Part shown: piece by piece, positions 23,300 to 35,395 of the stretch
Numbering within the stretch: the stretch's first letter is position 1
Layout: the number at the start of each line of letters is the position of its first letter
NCBI GenBank assembly: GCA_965153455.1
Contig: OZ234503.1
Span: 682,001-746,000, forward strand
Origin: Sphagnum compactum
Lineage: Eukaryota; Bryophyta; Sphagnopsida; Sphagnales
Length of the DNA stretch: 64,000 nt
Direction: 5' to 3'
Position numbers and translations under genes: made by a program
Notes under the pieces: generated by a model
Told to the model about the DNA's origin: nothing
The model's database searches: none
Seen by the model: only the letters and a program-made list of their open reading frames with translations

Positions 23300-23565
23300 T
23301 GAATGGAATTAATTCCAACCCAATTTCCATCACCCAAGGATTTGACTCCTCAAAGCACCTCATAATCTTCAACACTGATGCCCTCAAAAATAAGTGTGCA
23401 TAAAGTTTCATGTTTTCTCTCCAACTCAGACTCCAGAATCATGTACGCATACATCTGATGATTTTAGATTGGGATCATTATTAGTTCATATGGAGCTCTT
23501 TTGAAGGAGTAAAATCCAACCCAGTTTCTTTCAACAAAGGATTTCAAGATTCAAAGAATCTGATC
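23300..23565 (-). pseudogene. Two diverged copies of a short coding-like segment
   Basis: On the - strand, 23300-23370 reads KIMRCFEESNPWVMEIGLEL without a stop. Position 23497-23565 reads a homologous W-I-R-F-F-E-S...N-P-L-L-K-E-T-G-L-D segment with a TGA in place of one residue. The two are about 200 bp apart in the same orientation, directly after the LRR relic. They look like tandem duplicated C-terminal coding fragments in decay. The family is unknown. Confidence 0.35.
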
Positions 23566-23597
23566 CACTAATTCAGCCAACACCACCAGATCAACTT

Positions 23598-24825
23598 TTA
23601 CACTGTCACATCTCTCAAAAAAAAGTCCAACATTGACGCAAAGGACGTAGCTCCTATTGCCGTCACCCCTCCATAACTGAATGAACAACATCTAAGGAGA
23701 TGGTTTTTCTTCAACAATTCGCATACAATTGCGGCGCCTTTATCACCAATTGACGGTAGGGATAGCCACTCCAATGCGGGATGTTGAAAATAGATTTTGG
23801 CAGAGCACCTCAACTTCCTCAATATTCCACATTCCCCGCTCTTCCAGTCTCTTCAAGCTCTGGCATTTGCTTACAACATCAATCAATTGAAGCCGATGCT
23901 CCCTTTGGGCTTCCTTGAATGCACCCACCAAGTGGTAGTCGTCGGCGTCGAAGCCGAAATGTAGCATATCCAGTTGCAATTCTTTTGCGGCGGAAATAAG
24001 CTCGTCAAAAGTGATATCTCTGCATTCGTCAAAAGTGAGACCGGCTTTGGAAGCTGTAGTTCCTACTGCCGACACCCTTCCGCGACCCGAGAGTGAGCAA
24101 CGTTTAAGGATATTATAGTTTTGCTCCAACAACATTTGGGATAGAATTGCGCCTTCTCTTTCATCAATAAACGAATTGAATAGGCATAGCTCCTCCAATG
24201 CCGGATGTAGAAGTAGATTTTGGCAGAGCACTCGAACTTCCTCAACATGCCATCGTCCAAACACGTCCAGTCTCTTCAAGCTCCGGCATCTGCCGATGGC
24301 ATCGATCAATTTAAGGCGATGCTGCTGAATGTGGTCTAATTCGCTGGATCCACCCATCACAATGTCTTCGTCCTCGTACTCAAACATGATCTCCAGGTAC
24401 AACAGTTGCGATTCTTCCAGGGTTGAAATAAGCTCGTCAAAAGTTACACCTTCTTTGCGGTTACATCTTCGTAGCCTAGGTTCTGAGCGAGCATGTGTGG
24501 TCGAGACATTGAGCGTCTGATGATCTGAAGTGGGGGGCAGATCATCTGTGGTCTTCCTGTTGTCACAATTTGGTAGATCATCAGAAGAACTGGGCCGCCG
24601 ATCAAGGATTCAGAGGCGACTGCTCTGATCCCCGGCTCCATTCGCTCCTAATTGCGTCACGATCCCAGCAGCTGGGTGCCATGGCCGCTGTTGTGGAATC
24701 TGCTCCCCTGTGTCGCTCACAGATCCAGCTGGATGGCTCTTCTCGTGAGTCTTCTCTGCCTCTGAATCCCCTGAATCTACTTCCATCGCAAAATTCTCGC
24801 ACTCCATTTTCCAGACGAATCTCAC
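23598..24825 (-). pseudogene. Leucine-rich-repeat (RNI-like) gene relic with two tandem 144-codon units
   Basis: One frame runs from an ATG at 24825 through an acidic, Ser/Thr-rich N-terminal part and is interrupted by a TGA at 24610-24612. It then continues through two homologous units that each begin TFDELIS (about 24443 and 24011) and are exactly 432 bp apart. Each unit holds a hydrophilic spacer, then LKLIDAIGRCRSLKRL / LQLIDVVSKCQSLKRL, EVLCQN, HPALEELCLF / HPALEWLSLP and a GA-x-L turn. This is a ribonuclease-inhibitor-like LRR pattern. In unit 2 a one-base insertion around 23783-23791, compared with unit 1, shifts the frame; the frame downstream is open to a stop at 23598. It may derive from an NLR-type or other LRR protein. 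An alternative is a functional gene with unseen introns, but the shift falls inside a conserved block. Confidence 0.6.
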
Positions 24826-25377
24826 TGATGTTCTGCACCATGAACTTCACTGTTACAGTTTTGAAGGAACAGAAGAAGCAATGGTTGTGAGGCACAAGAC
24901 AATACTAAGATCGGCATAACAGGCGTGCTGGTGGGCAAGACAGTAGGACCTACCTGCAAGTTTATCGAAATCGAAGAAGAGTCGGTGGCAGTTGGAAACT
25001 GACTGACAGGAGTCTTGTTCTCGAGTTCAACCAGCTGCTACCCTCGGAATGTACACGAGCAGATTGGCAACAACAATTGCGCCGCTAGCTGATCCAAACT
25101 GGACCGAATAAATTCGCAGTAGCAGGCAGCAGTCTCCTCAATGCTGAATAAATAAATCTCTAGAATTAGCCAAGTGCAAAATTGGTCCTTGAACGAGGCT
25201 ATATAAAGAGTCCAGAATCAGAGATAATCAGAGATGAAAGTGACCAAGCTCTAGTTCCTGCGATGCAGCAGGTGCACACAACACCGTACGTGTATCCGCA
25301 AAGAAAAAAGACGCCATTTTAGAGAGTCTTCCGCAGTAGCCATCGTCGGGATATATATTTCCTCTGGTTCCGGCATG

Positions 25378-25756
25378 CTATGCTGACTTTTGAGCTCCGG
25401 TAGGTGTCGTCAGATCGACGCTCTCAAACACATTGTTCAAGGCAACGCCAGATCCTTGTACAACAAGCATGCGTAGGTGGTACCCATTATAGCGCGCCGC
25501 GGAGCAAATCATGTATCCGTCTAGAACAAAATTTGCAACAAGTTTGGCCTCGTCTGTCGAATTCCAAATTCTTTTCCACTGGTGAACAGACCTTATAGGG
25601 TATTGGAATTGCCAACTCCCTGTACGTATCGGTGATCGATTTGTCTTTAGCGTGAAGAAACCCAGCTGCTTCAAATCTCATAACAACTTGCTCTAGAATG
25701 TAGATCAGCCTGTTGACAATATATTCATCTCGAGATAATCGAGGATCGATTTCAGC
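25378..25756 (-). pseudogene. C-terminal coding fragment of unknown family, frame-shifted
   Basis: A possible exon begins after an AG at 25757. It reads a helical segment (SRDEYIVNRLIYILEQVVMR, then a short AAGFLHAKDKS part). Near 25600-25640 the plausible coding frame changes. The second frame reads EAKLVANFVLDGYMICSAAR and ends with a stop at 25378. Both parts have the amino-acid mix of real protein and sit in a more GC-rich patch. No splice pair in the overlap removes the shift within a realistic intron length. I do not recognise the family. It lies on the same strand as the LRR relic and just upstream of it, so the two may share an origin. Confidence 0.4.
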
Positions 25757-28700
25757 CTACTGCGTTGTGCAAAGAGCGTCGTCCTCAAGTTACGAGCAAT
25801 TCTTTAACGTTGGGGGGGCGGGGGCGTTCAGAGTTCAAAGGTTCGAAGGTTGATTATCTCCTCATTTTATTTGTACTTTGGCAGCTTTCATACTAATTAT
25901 ATCATTTTGAGAAATGTTGACATGTCCTAAAAATAGTTTGTCAAAGAACATAAATTTGTGAAGGAAACTATATAATCTTTGAGACTATTTTGGAATATTA
26001 TTTTAGTTTTCAATGTAGAATCTTCAAAAGAAAATAGTTGTTCGACACTGAAATGTTAACCTTGTCATCATACTACAATAGTATTGTGCAATAATGGATT
26101 ATTTCAATAGGTGATTATCTCAAACATTCACTTGGTTGAATATGACTGGATTGATTATTGAATCATCAATGATTCAGAAGTCACTCTTATGAACACTTTC
26201 TCACGCTCGGTGTGAAGTGAAAGTAGGGTCTGGACTTTTAACCTTTCTCACTCTAGATGTCCAGAAGCACTTCTTCTCACTATGGAATTATGGAATTTGA
26301 GCTGTAATAGTAATCAACAAAATAATCCTCAGATAAGCAACAAAACGAAATCAGGGTTTCAAAGTTTCAGCCTCAATGATCACCTAATTGAGAACATAAG
26401 CAGAACTTAAATGCAAATGAGAGAATCAACCTTTGAAACCCCCCTATTTTGGATCTTGCAATCTTCGGAGAATGCCGCTTGCTGTGAAATGAACATATTG
26501 GGTGTTCAAAGCTGCAGGACTTCATGAAGGGCCTATATGACTTAGGCCCAATATGTAATCACACTCAAGTCTGTGGATAGGTTGCACAACCACTTTTTCA
26601 GATCACTAGCATCACTGTGCACCAAATTTATAACAAAGTTTCCATAGAAAATTCATTGGCTTTGGAGTTTTTCAGACAATTATGCATTGGAGAGTTCCAT
26701 GGGTGATCAGGGATTTGCTGTGAATGACTTCAAGGGATGATTTGCCGATTTTTTGAGGTCAAATGGCTAGGAGTTAATGAAGCTTTGCTGGGCACTAGAG
26801 AACCAGTTAATGTTCCATTTCAGACAAAAAATTGGAAATTTAATTGGATTTAATTTGGCATTGATCTATGAAGATATCCAATGTCATTTTATGATTTGCA
26901 TGAGGAGATAATAAGAGAGCCATAGCCACAAATGACTGCAGGTTTAGAAAGCCCATTAATGTGCCAAGCTAGTTGAATATTTGCTACCATCAGATTGTGG
27001 CAGTTGATCCAAAAAAATTTGATGGCATGTCTAGCAGCTGGTTTGTATCTTGATGTGCCCTCAACTGATGCCAAGGAGAAATATTCTTCTGTGGCAGGAG
27101 TCATGTGGTCTGTAGATGAGGTACATTTTCCCCAACCCTATGAACTCACATGTGACTCCAAAGGTCATGCTGGATCACCCCTCTTCTAGCTCCTCATAGC
27201 TGCTCCAACTACATGGCAATTTGTGGCATTTTCTCTTGCTGTCTGCTGTGACTATGCTCCTCACTTTAGGGAATCTATAGAGAGAACCTTGCTCACTCTT
27301 CAACCCCAAGGCACTTCCATTTGAAGAGGTCAATGTTTCTAGGGTTGTTAATGTTTCTCATCTGTATGGGCTGTGTTCTGGGATTCAAAATCTTGAAACT
27401 CAGGTTGCCCATCATCACATGGATGAGCCCTCACAATGAGTTCTTTTTTCTCACAATCTAGGTACCTGTTCTCCACACTCATGTTTAGACGACTGAGAAC
27501 ATAACTTGTGATAATGAGTGAAATAACTTGATCATGAGAGCTCAAAGGTTTGGAATCTAAAATGAAAAAACAATGTGATGATGGGATGAATGAGGAACAC
27601 ACCTTTCCACTTTGACAAGAGGAGACCTTTGTGATTTATACCCTTACATGTTGTACAAAGGTGAGCAGAGGAAGGCAGCTGGTGGTTCAGGTTGAAGACC
27701 TCTACTCCAGTAAAGAAAAGATAGGAGAGAAACAAAGAACAATGAAGATACACAAATCTCAATAGAAGAAGACACCCTCTGGCATCCAATCCATAGGATT
27801 CATATGATTTGGACATGGACTGGACGCCATTATGGACTGCACTTGACACACCCACAATAAAGATTGCATTTCTCACAACAGCAGAGTGCACTGACAAACC
27901 TCAATCTTAAGCAAGTTTCTTCTCCAAGATGGACCCACAACTATGAGCATATTCATGAATTTCTTCTTCTCAGTCTGATCAAAGTAATATATATATGAAA
28001 CATGAACTCATAATCACTGAGAAAAACCTTCAGTTTCCACAAGAGATGTGCAAAAAAGAAACTTCAATTGAAACATGTCGATAATAACTTAAATGAATGA
28101 ATGAATGCACAGGGAATGCATGACATGATGTGGAACTTGATTTTCACTACTGATTACCATAAGCAAACAATTTAATACAATCCCATTCCGTCCTACTTTC
28201 ATAAAAGAGATCTGGCTGCATATGTTTTACAAATTGCACAAGTCACCACCCACAAACCCTGGTACTCCATGAAAGTGGATCCCACAAGGGGTGACCATGC
28301 CAAGCATCCAAACCGGCAGAAAAGAAAACAGCAGCTGAATAACCAGTCCCCAATCAGTATCAAGTCTGGACTCCTTCCTTCCTAATGGAACCAAGTGAGA
28401 TGGATCACATTCTATGTTAAGAGAGTGCAACAGCATCCTTCACAAAAGAACAACCCCATTACCCAGTTAGTCTTGTGCTCTGGTTGCATTTGATTTTCAT
28501 ATACACCAGAAGAAGATGATGACGAAGATTATTTCAGAATTTTTTGGAACTGTTGCACTTATGCCCCTTGACTGCTGGCTTTCACTATTTTCTACTCGTT
28601 TCAAGTGTCTTTGTGAATCCAAACAGTCCCCAGGAGTACTATTGTCCTAAGGCTAGCATAACGGCCTCAATGGTGAGGCTTAACCCTATCATCTTACTCA

Positions 28701-29149
28701 ACACATTACATGTTCGTTTCCTTAGTCTTTTTTGGAGGTTGCTTGCCCATTTGCTTTGATGTGTTAGTGCATAGTTACTACGTATTCACAAACAATTTAG
28801 GTATTTGTAATAGGGACGAACCAAACATGTCATGCTCTCTAATATGCGATTAGACATTTGGCCATGAAAAGTGGCTTCATAAACTCTGCAAAAAGTGGCC
28901 TATTAAAGTCCCTAAAACATTAGCAATCAGACTAACATTTTTTGGTTGCAAAATCTACCAGGAAAACTCATTAAAATTCGTGTACCCATTTCTGTGCCAC
29001 CAATAAAATTTCCACCATGAACAACAAACCATAAAAATAGCATATCTACCCATTTTGTGTGAGCAATAAATTTATCATGAATAACAACACATAAAAATTC
29101 ATTGTTTACCCAATTTTTTGTGTGAGCGAGAAATATACCTTGAACAACA
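25757..29149. other. Intergenic region
   Basis: No gene is supported over 3.4 kb. Open frames of 60-121 codons on both strands show no domains. The region has mixed composition without obvious tandem repeats. Confidence 0.5.
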
Positions 29150-29154
29150 AGTGA

Positions 29155-29345
29155 CGCCTTTTTTTTTGGCGAAATTTTAACAATTGGCGAAAAGAGAAAA
29201 ATTCCAGCCTGACTCATACAAAGGATTTTTGTGAAAAGAATGCGCCCAAAGTCACCAGATTTCCAGGGAATTCTTTCTGAAATTGCCATATATAGACAAT
29301 AGGTTCCATCAGGTCGCCAAAATATAGCATGATTCTCAATATTTT
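29155..29345 (+). repeat. Dispersed repeat B, copy 2
   Basis: This is a direct, diverged copy of 6105-6300. Shared blocks are a T-run followed by 'ggcgaaattttaacaat', 'tggcgaaaag', 'acaaaggatttttgtga', 'agtcaccagattt', 'aggtcgccaaaa' and 'gattctcaatatt'. It is followed at once by a copy of repeat A. Confidence 0.65.
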
Positions 29346-29365
29346 CCTATTTTCCTCTTTGTCTC

Positions 29366-29422
29366 GTAGCCAAATTTAGCTAATTCCTCTTGTGGATGAT
29401 CGCCACTGTGACTACATCAGAA
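29366..29422 (+). repeat. Dispersed repeat A, copy 1
   Basis: The core 'tagccaaatttagctaa', then 'cttgtggatgat', 'gccactgtgactacatca' recurs in the same orientation at 48112-48190, 58472-58550 and 63797-63872. This copy is the shortest. Confidence 0.65.
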
Positions 29423-29987
29423 AAAAACCCTGACATCACCAACACCTTAAAAATTCATGTCTACCCCCTTTGTTGTTCAGCAGCAAAAAAATGTAAAATG
29501 GAAAATGGAAAGAAAAAAAAAATCCAAATGCAGTTGAGGAGTTATAAAAAATTGTTTCTTAAAAATTCAGTTGTTCCCCAGTCACGCTCTCAATGATTTC
29601 CTGTAAAGAGAGAGTTGAGAGTCCTGCGACGCGACGCGCCGAGTTACTTGCCACCACCAGCACCAAAACATAATAGATTCTTCACCCAAAAATTCTTCTT
29701 TGTCCCAATCGTTCGCACTCGATCGGAGTTCCTTTGCATCGGTGCTCGATAGCACAATTGTTGCTTGCTTCTTGCTTTGCAGAGAAAAGAGAAGAAAACC
29801 TGCAAATGGGTCACAAGTGTTAAGAAGGATTTTTTCTGTTTTTGTTTTTGTTTTTTCGTTTTTTTGGTTTTTGCTTTTTGGCGGTGTTGTAGGGGTGCTG
29901 TAGGGGTTGTTGTTGGATTGCGGTTTCGGAGCTTTGCGGTGGGAGTGGTGGTGGGAGGGGGGAATGGCGTGGGAGAGAGGGAGGGGG

Positions 29988-32956
29988 ATGATGATGTTGA
30001 GGGGATTAGTAAGGCAATGGCAACAACAGACTCGAGGGATAACATATATGCCACGGCCTGGAGATGGGAATCCCAGAGCTGTGACTTTGATTCCGGGAGA
30101 TGGGATAGGGCCGTTGGTAACAGGGGCGGTGGTACAAGTGATGAAGGCGATGCACGCGCCGGTGTATTTCGAGGAGTACGAGGTATCGGGGAAGATGGAT
30201 AAGGTACCCGTAGAAGTGATGGATTCCATCAGGAAGAACAAGGTTTGTCTCAAGGGTGGCTTGGCTACGCCCGTGGGTGGTGGTGTCAGCTCGCTGAACG
30301 TGCAATTGCGGAAGGAGTTGGATTTGTACGCCTCCTTGGTGCATTGTTTTAACTTGCCAGGTTTGAAGACGCGGCATGACAACGTTAACATTGTGGTGAT
30401 TCGTGAGAACACTGAGGGCGAATATTCCGGTCTTGAGCATGAAGTCGTTCCTGGCGTTGTCGAGAGCCTAAAGGTATTCTACACCGTTTACCTTCCCAAC
30501 TGCCCTTTCTACTTTCCTCATCATCGGTAGTGAAGTATCTGCTCAAGCTTTTGTACATCCTATTTTTAGGACGTTCTCCGCTTGAGTAGGTTGTGTTAGG
30601 TTAGGTCATCAGAGAGAGAGAGAGTCTTGGCCAAATCTCTGTACATGTTGGAATTGCAACACATCGGGTTTTCAGATTCATTGCCCACGTTGTCATAGCA
30701 ACTAAATTCTCTATCTGAGGCTATGACACAACACCCTAGATAGGCTGAGATCTGGATCGCGAAAATCTCTGGCATTCAGAAGCAACCCTAAACATTGCTC
30801 AACAGGTTGCAGAGAGTTGTGTCCTTGTTTCGCGATTGTTACGCGAAACCCTAATTTCTCCCATTGCATGTACATTCCTTTTTGGAAGCAGTTGTACTGT
30901 TGTATACTCCTCAGGGCACCTCAGGGCAGGTGCAACAGTGAAGGCTTTAGTGTCCATGGTACATGAAACTATTGATGGCAGTCTCATCAATAATCTTGCC
31001 ATCAGTTTAGATCTGAACCCTGCTTGTAGATCCCTTCTGAGATTGAAAGTACATGCAAAGCTTTTCCAATGATGTTTGGTGCAATCTCTGCAACCTCTTG
31101 AGTATTTTTTTTAGATCCATGATTGATATGTAAAGAGTTTGTCACTCACCAAGATGCATCATGTCATGGAGCTCTTAGCTCTCTCAGAACTTCACATGAA
31201 TCTCATTTGGTAGTCTCTCGTGATGCTGTTATGGTCAAGTTGTTTTCAAGAGTTATGACTTGTGCCATGTGAATGCAATCAGTGCAACAAAAAAGGGTGA
31301 CTGAAGTTGGATTGCCTTTTTGTCTGTAACCAGGATTGTTCACTTTGATATTTGCAGTTTGGTGAACCCTTCCTTTTACTACTCTATTTTTCCCTCATCT
31401 ACCCAAATGGTGCAGGGTTTGGGTTCTGTGGGTTGTGCAATATATGGATAATTGTATAAGATTGGCATGTCTCTAACATGGGGACTTGGGTAGGTGATTA
31501 CAAAGTTTTGCTCAGAACGCATAGCAAAGTATGCATTTGAGTATGCCTATCTCAACAACCGCAAGACAGTGACTGCGGTGCACAAGGCCAACATCATGAA
31601 ACTGGCTGATGGCCTTTTCCTGGAGTCTTGTCGGGAGGTGGCCAAAAAGTACCCAGTTATAAAGTACAACGAGGTTATTGTGGACAATTGCTGCATGCAG
31701 CTGGTCTCTAAGCCACAGCAATTTGATGTGATGGTATCATCAAGACTTTGTCTCATGCCCTTTGCTTCCTCAATACCTTTTGATCTCTCTCTCTCTCTCC
31801 ACTGCAGTCTGATATGTTGTCCAATCTGAAATTTCTATAACTTTATTATCAGATCTTCAATCATAAGTTTGTAGGAGTTCTTGATAGTTTTATTTTTTCC
31901 CTCACTTATGTTTTCTCTCTCATGCTTCTCATCTTTGTGTAGCTGTGAATTGGTTTGCTTGTCAGATCATGTCAGCTACACTACCAACCCTTCATAACTT
32001 GGGTGTTGGATGGCAATTGCAGGTCACACCTAATCTCTATGGCACATTGGTGGCAAACACAGCAGCTGGTATTGCTGGTGGTACTGGTGTCATGCCAGGA
32101 GGTATAGAGGCCTTTCTCTCTACCTCACTACACTTTTCTAGTGCATAAGGACCTGGGACTTATTCTCTTTGTTATTTGCGGTCCATTATCAGAGTGAATA
32201 CTTTCAGGAATCTTCCGCTGTCAAAGACATTGCTGAAGACAAATCTTATGCTTTGAAAGATGTGATCCCTCTTCATTTCTCAATCATGACTTCCTTATTT
32301 TTATAAAATCCCTGGTCTTTATGCAGGAGAAGCACTGGTCTTTCTGCCATTTTGCATTCCTTGGTGCCTGGGACATTCCCAGCACCTCAAAATGCGGAAT
32401 GGCCTCAAGACCAGCCCTTCTCCTATACACACAAAGAGGTCTTTTCAGAAGCACAGGGTAGTGGTTTGATGTCAAGCAGAGATTCAATGGAATAGGTCAC
32501 ATGATCAGCTTGTGAAAACACATTAGACCATAAGCAGGGAGGCACTACAACATGACAAAACACTATACATGATGAAGCTCAGAAGTAGAGTTTTAAAGAC
32601 CCAACCATTGCATTCTTTGACAAAGACATAGTGTCAAAAGTGATCTCAATTTGATTGGGTGGCTAAGCTTTGTATGTGCAGGGAATGTGGGTGCTGAGCA
32701 TGCAGTCTTTGAGCAGGGAGCTTCAGCAGGGAATGTAGGAAACGAGAAACTAGTTCAAGGACGTACAGCAAACCCCACCGCATTGCTGTTGTCTTCAGCA
32801 ATGATGCTACGACACCTTCAGTTTCCATCATTTGCAGATCGACTTGAGCAAGCTGTGCTGAATGTGTTAGCAGAAGGCACATATCGCACAAAAGACCTTG
32901 GGGGCACCAGTAGCACTCAGGACATAGTTGATGCTGTGATTGGGAAGCTAGGCTAA
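29988..32956 (+). CDS. IDH: NAD-dependent isocitrate dehydrogenase, regulatory subunit (mitochondrial)
   Basis: A non-catalytic subunit of the mitochondrial NAD-IDH complex, which oxidises isocitrate to 2-oxoglutarate in the TCA cycle. Four exons (29988-30473, 31494-31733, 32023-32101, 32682-32956) join in phase to 359 aa, close to the ~367 aa of plant homologues. Residues 1-25 are basic with Gln and Arg and suit a mitochondrial presequence. Then come [84 protein letters not shown] and an [13 protein letters not shown] end. [10 protein letters not shown] and the [19 protein letters not shown] stretch match the plant regulatory type, not the catalytic IDH-V type. I chose the ATG triplet at 29988; an in-frame ATG at 29964 would add eight residues. 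It converges with the PHO1 gene. AATAAA near 33237 may be the polyadenylation signal. Confidence 0.95.
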
Positions 32957-35395
32957 TAACATTCTGCTCTCTCTTTCACCTTTGTTGAGGGGCTACTATT
33001 ACATTGTGATGGCTTCTTGTTTGGAATCAGTGCTGGCTGCCCCTTCACAATGGAATGCTAATAACGTGTTCCTACCATGGAACTGATTGTTTGTGTTTGT
33101 AGCTCACTCGTAGGAATTTAATTGCTCCCAGACCCCATCTTTTGAATGGAGCTCTGGCACTGTAGAACACACCACTTGTTCAAGTAAGCATTTGATGTCC
33201 GTTCTTAATTCTTCAGCCCCCATTTTCAATGTCAAAAATAAAAACTATGAAATCGGGGGCCTTTGTAAAGGTGATGGCTTGCAAAAAGCTTGGGTGTGGG
33301 GGCAGTGATGCTACAGAAGGATCCACAGCTTAGAAAATGTGAGACCTATGAGAATGCTATTAATCAAGATACTGATGTAAAGCTGCTGAGCATAAGTTTT
33401 ACTATTGATGCTGGTTTGTGGAATAAGAGGTACCCAAACCATGTGATTTGAGCCTTGGAAACCCAGAAATCTTAATTGGGTTAAGATAATTCAATGTGAA
33501 AAAAATGAACTTTTTTAAGGTTACATCTCACTCAAATTCCATGCAAAATATGATTGTTGGCCTTGCCTTGGTTGGCATATATGTTGCGTTTAGATTCATT
33601 ATAGAGTATAGTACCTTAAGGGACTTTGGCCCCTAGGTAGTAGGTCTATTTTGATAGGACGATTTTGAAAGATGATATTTTGGCTTGTGTTGAAACTTGA
33701 GATTAGCTATAGAGTTATGATATCTTGAAGGATTTTGGTTTCTTTGAGAGGATTTTTATATTTTTGCATGGTAATATATTTGAGTTTCCATAATTCTTCT
33801 TGTGCCTTAAGATACTTTTCAATGTAAATGGCAAGGCCACTGTGTGACACCCCTTGTTCTTCTTTAGAGTTCACCATTCACATTGTTTGGTTAATGATGA
33901 ATTTGTGCATGTTTAGTGATGATATGGTGTAAGTTATGGTCTCTGCATAGGATCTATTCTCAGGTTTGATGTTGGTGGATTATTTCAGTCTCTGTGTGGG
34001 GTGATTTATTGCTATTCATCATAGATCCTTTCTTGTTTTTATGTGGTCTATGGTCAGAGAGGCTTTCTTCTTGGTCTACCCTCTCTGTCTCTCTATGTGC
34101 TTGGCTTAGATGCCTGCTTTTTATAGGGAAATCTAAAATGAAATGAGACTTCTTACCCTCACAGGCTTGTTGCAGCTTGAATAGGAGACTGTTGACTTGT
34201 GGGATTAGCTGTGTCTCTTGAGTGCTAGACAACATGATGTCTGAGTCTTCCTGTGGTTTGGGGAGATGACAGAAACTCAGAATATTGTAGATTTGCTATA
34301 ATGGTTTGCCTGAAGTCTTGAGCACAATATTATATACTTATCTACTACACCCACCAAAGGTAGCAGATGAAGTCAGTGTGTAGTAATTGCATCTGACTAT
34401 TCATGATGAAGGTGATGGTCTCACCCCTTGTGAGCAACTCTCACAAGGTTATGACTGCACTTATTGTCATGAACTACCTTCAATTTGTTGTTGTGGAGAT
34501 TTTTTGGCATTTTCAGTGGTATATTGCTATGTGATCCAGTTTGTCAAGCTGTTCACTTTCTTCAAATGGGGGAAATTTAGTTCATTTGTGGGCAGAGTCT
34601 GCTAGAAGGATTCTTCACCATCTGCTAGTTTCATCAGCTCTTTGGGACCTTCAAGCCACTCAAACTCTTGAATCAAGTCCAAGCTTCCATAATTTTAGTG
34701 CAGCAAGCTTTGCCCCAGCAGCATAGAATGGTTCAGATACTTGGCTAACATACAAAACTTGCAGGTTAATTTCTCCTGAATAAATAAGGCAAGAATACAA
34801 ATATAGCCATAGATATATATGGCAAGAATGATGTGTAGAAGCCCCTGATAGTTTTATGACATCAGTTTAGTGCACCTGTTTTCTCAAAGCTGATATAGAT
34901 ATAGTATTGAAAAATCTCCTACAAAAATTGGAAAGAGTTGAACTTGATCAGCAGGATTCAATCTCCTCAAGATGGAAAGGGAAGGGTTGGACTTGATCAA
35001 GTGATTTATTCTTTGCAGTTGGTCTCAGAGCTGAAAGACTTGGCAAGTTGAAGGGAGGTCTCAGAGTTGTGTCCTTACTATGTCACACTGTGTTCCATCA
35101 GTGCAATGAACTTATTTTCAAGGTGCTGATTTGCGATGATCTTTGCCCTGCTGAGATAATATTCTCTCTAGTGGACAAATCTATGCGGATGAGGCTAATA
35201 TAGTTAGCATCCTGTATGCATTCGGCAGAATGATGTTAGTAGCTTATGAGCTGTGTAAACCATTCCTTGTTGAATGGTTCAGTTCTCCTACATCCATGCT
35301 TTGGAACAAGATAAAAAAAAAGCGAACTAAATGAGCTTCCTTGACATGTGGTTACAAGGATTGATATATAGCTGTCCGAGTAGATGATTCACCCC
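32957..35395. other. Intergenic region between convergent IDH and PHO1 genes
   Basis: This holds the 3' untranslated regions of two convergent genes. No further gene is supported. Confidence 0.6.

Noticed and set aside
23037-23411. 124-codon frame on - as an intact gene
   Set aside because: Only its first third resembles protein, as the duplicated E-S-N-P segment. The rest has no support, so I list only that segment as a relic.
29582-30412. 276-codon open frame on the - strand over IDH exon 1 and its upstream region
   Set aside because: It is the antisense of a GC-rich coding exon whose own frame is unambiguous by homology. The translation is Thr/Pro/Lys low complexity in its long middle part and has no domain.
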